From contig CM048842.1 in NCBI GenBank assembly GCA_026545765.1, forward strand, positions 39,627,431 to 39,691,430: a stretch of DNA of 64,000 nt, given 5' to 3'. This DNA comes from Plantago major (lineage: Eukaryota; Streptophyta; Magnoliopsida; Lamiales; Plantaginaceae). Below the pieces are notes generated by a model that did no database searches, was not told the DNA's origin, and saw only the letters and a program-made list of their open reading frames with translations. Positions 59,706-64,000 of the stretch are shown in pieces. A program made the position numbers and the translations under genes. Within the stretch, counting starts at the first letter, position 1, and each line of letters opens with the position of its first letter.

Positions 59706-61804
59706 ATGGCGAAAGTTAAATTTGTTAATAGGGTTGTTGATTCTTACACCATCGACGGCACAAAAGCTGTGAAAGGTTAAATCTTTTTCATACAATTGAG
59801 TTTTGTGCATGCATGTTTTCATTTACTATATGAGTATCCGTATAGATCGTTTTTTTTCATTCCAAATTTGTCTCTTGTAATGTTAATCCTTACCCATGTT
59901 TTAATCCGTATATGTTTCTGTTTTTTGATTGTATTGCGAGATGTTTAGCTTCTATTTCGGCTTCTTGAAAAATCAGGAAGTTTTTAGTTTTTTTAATGGA
60001 AACATGAGAAAGTTGGATTCTTGGTTTTTCATTTTAGTAATCATGTATGTATGTTTAGTGGGTTTTAGTGTCGGAATTGAATTTTGTTTGCTGGTGGCAT
60101 TGATTTTGAAGCTGGCGATTGCGTGTTAATGCAACCGCATATGGCCGATGCCAATCCTTATGTTGCGCGTGTGGAGCAGATTATGGCTGATAAGCATAAC
60201 AATTTAAATGTTAGGGTGAGGTGGTATTACCGGCCAGAGGAAACTTTCGTTGGGAGACTGACCTTCCATGGAGCAAAGGAGGTGTTCTTGTCTGATCACA
60301 TTGACATCCAAAGTGCTCACAGCATCTTTGAAAAATGCATTGTTCATACTTTCAACGAGTATACCAAGCTAAAGATGGTTGGGGACGAGGATTACTTTTG
60401 TAGATTTGAATATTATCCTCGGACTCAGACTTTTGTGCCAAATCAAATCCAAGTGTGAGTGTTGCATATGCCATGATTCTGCTTGCTTAATTTTTTTTAT
60501 TGTTCAATGATACATACTAAGCAATGTTCTTGCTGCAAACTGACAGGTATTGCACATGCGAGATGCCTTATAATCCCGATGATTTGATGATACAATGTGA
60601 AAAATGCGTGGACTGGTATATGCCAATTCTTTTAAAACTTAAATTCATGAATGTTGGACTTAGTTTAAATTTCAAATTTTAAATATCTATTAAATTTATT
60701 GTGGCTGACTTGTAATGCTTCCTTCCAACATTTTTAGAAATTCGTTATTTGATTTTTTTTGTAGGTTTCATCCTGAATGTGTAGACATGAAACTTGAAGA
60801 GGCAACAGAAGGAAAACATTTTTTGTGCCCTGCATGTGTAGATAAGGAACTTAAAGCAGAAGAAAATCATTTTTTGTGCCCTGAACAAGAAAAGCCTCGC
60901 ATACTTGATAATGATGAGCCATCATGCATTAATTCCTTAGATGATTTTAAGAAGCACATTGCAAATGCAATTGCCAACCGACCTGGATTCTCCAAGCCCT
61001 CAATAATTAAAGATGTGAAGAAGCCCATTGCAATTGCAAATGGAAAATCTGATTACTCAATTATTCAAGATGTGAAGAGACCTGAAGACGTGAAGAGGCC
61101 TATCACACTTGCAAAATGCAAGGTGACACTATTTCTAGTTTACACTTGAAATGTGCTACTTACGAAGGCTTTTATTTTTAGATGCTCTGTGTTGACTAAG
61201 ATGAATTTCATACTTAACTTTGTTGACTTAATTAATATCATATAATGGTGATATTTCTCTTAATTGACTTCATACTTGACTTGTTAAACTCCATACTTGC
61301 AAGATATCTCTTAGTTGACTTTCATATCACTGCTAATCTATCTCTGGGTACTGATTTCAATAGAATCTCAACTCTTCTCATGTACAATACATACTAGAAA
61401 CCACACTCTTGTGACACCTGTATTGTACTAAAAAAACGTATGCATCTTGTATTAAATGGAACCCGCTATGTGTGTTTCAGAGCCATTGGAACACACTGTA
61501 ACTATTTGTGTGTACCTTATCATTGTATGTTTGGCATTTTTGTATTTCGGAGGCCTTTTCAATGTTGTTTTAATTCTTGGAAAATCTTATCAGAGTATTG
61601 CAATTGTCATAATTTTCTGAAAAAAGTCTATATATCTTTTTTACATTGTCGCTTATTATTTTTAGTGTCTGCTACTGGTGATGCATGCGATTCACTAGCA
61701 GATGTTCTGCAAATCTATTTTTCTTCCTTAAACAGATTATGTATACCATTGATTATCGTAATTATTGTTTTCTGCAGGGAACGCCAAAACGCCGGAAGAA
61801 TTAA
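59706..61804 (+). CDS. EBS: BAH-PHD histone reader, EBS/SHL family (five exons, 288 residues)
   Basis: Plant nuclear chromatin protein. In Arabidopsis EBS and SHL bind H3K27me3 through the BAH domain and H3K4me3 through the PHD finger and repress flowering genes. Exons by splice sites and phase: 59706-59775, 60112-60454, 60547-60615, 60765-61122 and 61778-61804; every junction is GT-AG and the frame is intact. The BAH domain (about residues 24-135) has A-G-D-C-V-L-M, P-Y-V-A-R-V-E and R-W-Y-Y-R-P-E-E. Y40, W61 and Y63 match the EBS aromatic cage (Y49, W70, Y72). The PHD finger (139-185) keeps C140, C142, C155, C158, H163, C166, C182 and C185, with M-P-Y-N-P-D-D-L-M and W161. The tail (186-288) is longer than in Arabidopsis, has repeats of H-F-L-C-P and D-V-K-(K/R)-P, and ends in basic K-R-R-K-N. 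The N terminus is short as in SHL; the BAH sequence is nearer EBS. EBS versus SHL identity is not settled. Confidence 0.9.
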
Positions 61805-62215
61805 AGTGTAAACCATCTATTGGTGAAGGAATGGAGTAGGAGAAGGTAAACATCTTGGCTGGTCCTTTTGTGGATCTTTCTGATCATGTATAGTGCACAA
61901 AAACAAGTTCTCAACTCTTTTCCAAAACTCCATAAAATTTACATTTAGATTGATTGAAATGGATGTACATGTGTCAATTTAAATATCTGATTCCATGGGT
62001 TGTAGGCATGTCTTCTATAACAAATGTTTGATATGTCGGAGGTGCTTCACCCTCATGTTTTATTGTTAACCCCAACCCTTTTTAATGGACAAATTTGTTC
62101 CATAGAGCAATGAACTATCTCCGTGGGGTCATTTTTCAACAAGATTTTTTTTGAAGTATGCCTGTTTGACAATTTCTATCATTATTTTCATTAGCCATTT
62201 CTTGAGAATAAATTA
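61805..62215 (+). other. Probable 3' UTR of the BAH-PHD gene
   Basis: Noncoding T-rich sequence with a candidate polyadenylation signal AATAAA at 62207-62212. A possible splice donor (AAGGTAAAC) near 61845-61853 leaves room for a 3' UTR intron. Confidence 0.4.
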
Positions 62216-62289
62216 TGGTGATTGTCTAAGTTGAAAACGTCCGGGGTAATTTGATTTAGAGCTAGAAACCACATACTTTGGGGTTGTTG

Positions 62290-63248
62290 AGTATCACTTA
62301 ACTTGTCTTATAAAGGTCGAGGCCGAGGTGATTAACAAATTAAGATTCTCATTCGTAATAGGTGGTTTACTGCAGATCATTGGACTGCCGTATGGCGGTT
62401 AATTTGTTTCATAACGACTAAGATGATTATCAAAGATTATTATTACTAATAGGTGCTTTGCAACTTTTTATATTACCGCATTGGTGGTTAATTTAGTTTA
62501 TAATGACCAAGTTGATTGATACAAATTCTCATTAGTAATATGTACTCTATAACTTGTTATTGTGTCGCATGGTGGTTAACTTGTTTTAGAATGATCATAT
62601 CAATTGACAAAGATTATATTTATTAAATAGATGGTTTTATGATCTTTGTTGTAGTGTCTCAACATGATTTAGAATGATAAATATGATCAACAAAGATTAT
62701 TATAAGTTATAGGTTGTTTACTCATGCTTATCATTAGTAATAGTTGGTTTGCTTTTTGGCTTGTTGTATGCTACATAGTGCATAACTTGGTTTACAATGG
62801 CCAAGGTGATTAACAAAGAATATACTCATTAGTAGTAATAGGCATGTAGTTTCCCTTGTACTTTGTTGTAGTGTCATATGGTACTTAACTTCTTTATAAT
62901 GGCTAATGTGGTTAACAAAGAGTTTCATTAATTATTGATAGGTGGTTTCCACTATAACTTATTGTAGCGGCGCATGGTGCTTAATGTTTTTTTGTGATGG
63001 CCATGGTGATAAACAAATATTCTCATTAGTAATAGATGGTTTACTCTATAGCTTGATGTACTGACGCATACTTAACTTGTAGAATGACCTAGGTGATTAA
63101 CATAGATTAACATTATAAATAGATTCTCTAATATGTATCTTGTAGTGTCGCATGATGCTTAACTTGTTTTAGATTGGCCCATGTGATTTAAAAAATTCTC
63201 ATTATAGGTGGTTTCCTCTGTAATTTGTTGTAGTGGCTCGCGCATGGT
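62290..63248. repeat. Degenerate tandem repeat, unit about 90 bp, about ten copies
   Basis: Recurring landmarks are GTAGTGTCGCATGGTG, a TTAACTTGTTTTA-like block, GATTAACAAAGATTCTCATT and TAATAGGTGGTTTA. The last landmark recurs near 62358, 62448, 62536, 62625, 62738, 62836, 62937, 63028, 63117 and 63204, giving steps mostly of 87-101 bp. Copies are strongly diverged from each other. The array is cut on the right by the LTR at 63249. Confidence 0.75.
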
Positions 63249-64000
63249 TGCTGGTCCAGATAACGGCAAAGTAAAAGACTAGAGGGGGGGGGGGGGGTGA
63301 ATAGTCTTTTAAAACTTTTGTCGATAAAAACTATTTCTCAGATATCTGAGTAGATATCTGATACTTATAATCAGAGCGCGGAAGACTTAAGATAGATAAG
63401 TGCAGAAACAGTTAAAGTGTGTGTGTGTGTGTTGCTGAAATGTAAGTACAGAAAAGTAAATAACACAGCAAGTATAGTGGTATCTGGAGGTGGCGTAATC
63501 CTCCAACTAATCCACTTCGGTCTTCCAAAGACCTAGAATTCACTAGAATAGATAATTGAGGTCACCTTACAAAAATCCTATTCTAAGATTCCTTAAACAG
63601 ATGGTTCCCAACCAAATGTTCCCCCTGAGTTGTTCCCCGGCTTTCACAGCCAAGTACTTCCTGTACTCAGAAACCTTTTTGAGCTATTCCCTAGCTTCCC
63701 AAGCTAAGTACTTCATGTGCTCAATAACCTTGGAGTTATTACTTAGTTACCCAAATCAAGTACTTCCTATACTCCGTTAACCTTGGAGTTATTCCCTGAT
63801 TTTTCAAACTAAGTACTTCCTGTACTCCACGCCAGTGATGGTGTTGGTTTCGGTTTGAGTTGTCAGATGAGCTTCTTTAATAACTTTTCAGTTAATTAGA
63901 TAGCTCTGTGAATCAAGTATACTTAATACACTTTGCAATGTATGGTATCTTGTTCTTTTTACTGACCCAAGTCTTAGATAACTGTTCAAGAGAATGAATC
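63249..64000 (-). mobile_element. Copia-A family LTR, minus strand, partial
   Basis: Reads in reverse the Copia-A LTR 3' end (TGGTCCAGATAACGGC), the hairpin with a G14 run (63284-63297), a GT dinucleotide run (about 63417-63430), the TGGAGGTGGCGTAATCC block and about four AAGTACTT repeat units (63640-63835). It runs off the window, so whether it is a solo LTR or the 3' LTR of a full element cannot be told. It is inserted in the 90-bp tandem array. Confidence 0.92.

Noticed and set aside
59929-60129. Hydrophobic frame in intron 1 of the BAH-PHD gene as a separate membrane peptide
   Set aside because: It lies inside a well-supported intron and its T-rich composition explains the hydrophobic translation.
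61440-61811. Frame of 123 codons in intron 4 as an alternative long last exon
   Set aside because: The acceptor at 61777 keeps the reading phase and gives a basic C terminus; the longer frame is Cys/Phe-rich and unlike EBS/SHL proteins.

Overview
This is nuclear DNA from a flowering plant, probably a eudicot with a repeat-rich genome. The evidence is plant-type LTR retrotransposons of both superfamilies (Ty3/gypsy Athila-like and Ty1/copia), initiator-tRNA-Met and Asp-type primer binding sites, GT-AG introns, and one intact host gene of the plant-specific BAH-PHD (EBS/SHL) family. About 59 kb of the 64 kb is nested retrotransposon; the host gene and a small satellite occupy the right end.

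Layout as nested shells. The outer element is B (Athila-like, minus strand). Its right boundary is at 59000 and its left part lies beyond position 1. Four things interrupt it. (i) Element A (16579-22915, Athila-like, two LTRs, no RT or integrase) sits inside the integrase region of B. (ii) Element C (gag at 1-1449, 5' LTR at 1474-1704 plus 15137-16212) sits just past the end of the pol gene of B. (iii) A Copia-A tandem (27942-57655) sits inside the 5' LTR of B with a perfect 5-bp target duplication, ATTTT. (iv) The LTR of C itself contains about 6 kb of unclassified AT-rich DNA, which received a solo Copia-A LTR (6073-7493, duplication AAACA) and a compact element, Copia-B (8142-14157, duplication GTAAT). 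All retroelements are treated here as fossils.

The Copia-A tandem is the most striking object: LTR, internal, LTR, internal, LTR, two near-identical units of about 12-13 kb sharing the middle LTR. Each unit has the order gag, pol, an array of small hairpins, and then a module of about 5 kb of unknown function. That module begins with its own TATA box and leader and contains a run of short intron-like blocks. Parts of the second unit and third LTR carry a systematic loss of CTG and CAG triplets that looks technical and methylation-linked rather than evolutionary.

Right end (59001-64000): a short retroposon-like tail with an oligo(A) run; a compact promoter; a five-exon gene for a 288-residue BAH-PHD histone reader; a degenerate tandem repeat of about 90 bp directly downstream; and a further Copia-A LTR on the minus strand that runs off the window. 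No prokaryotic, CRISPR, rRNA or confident tRNA feature was found.
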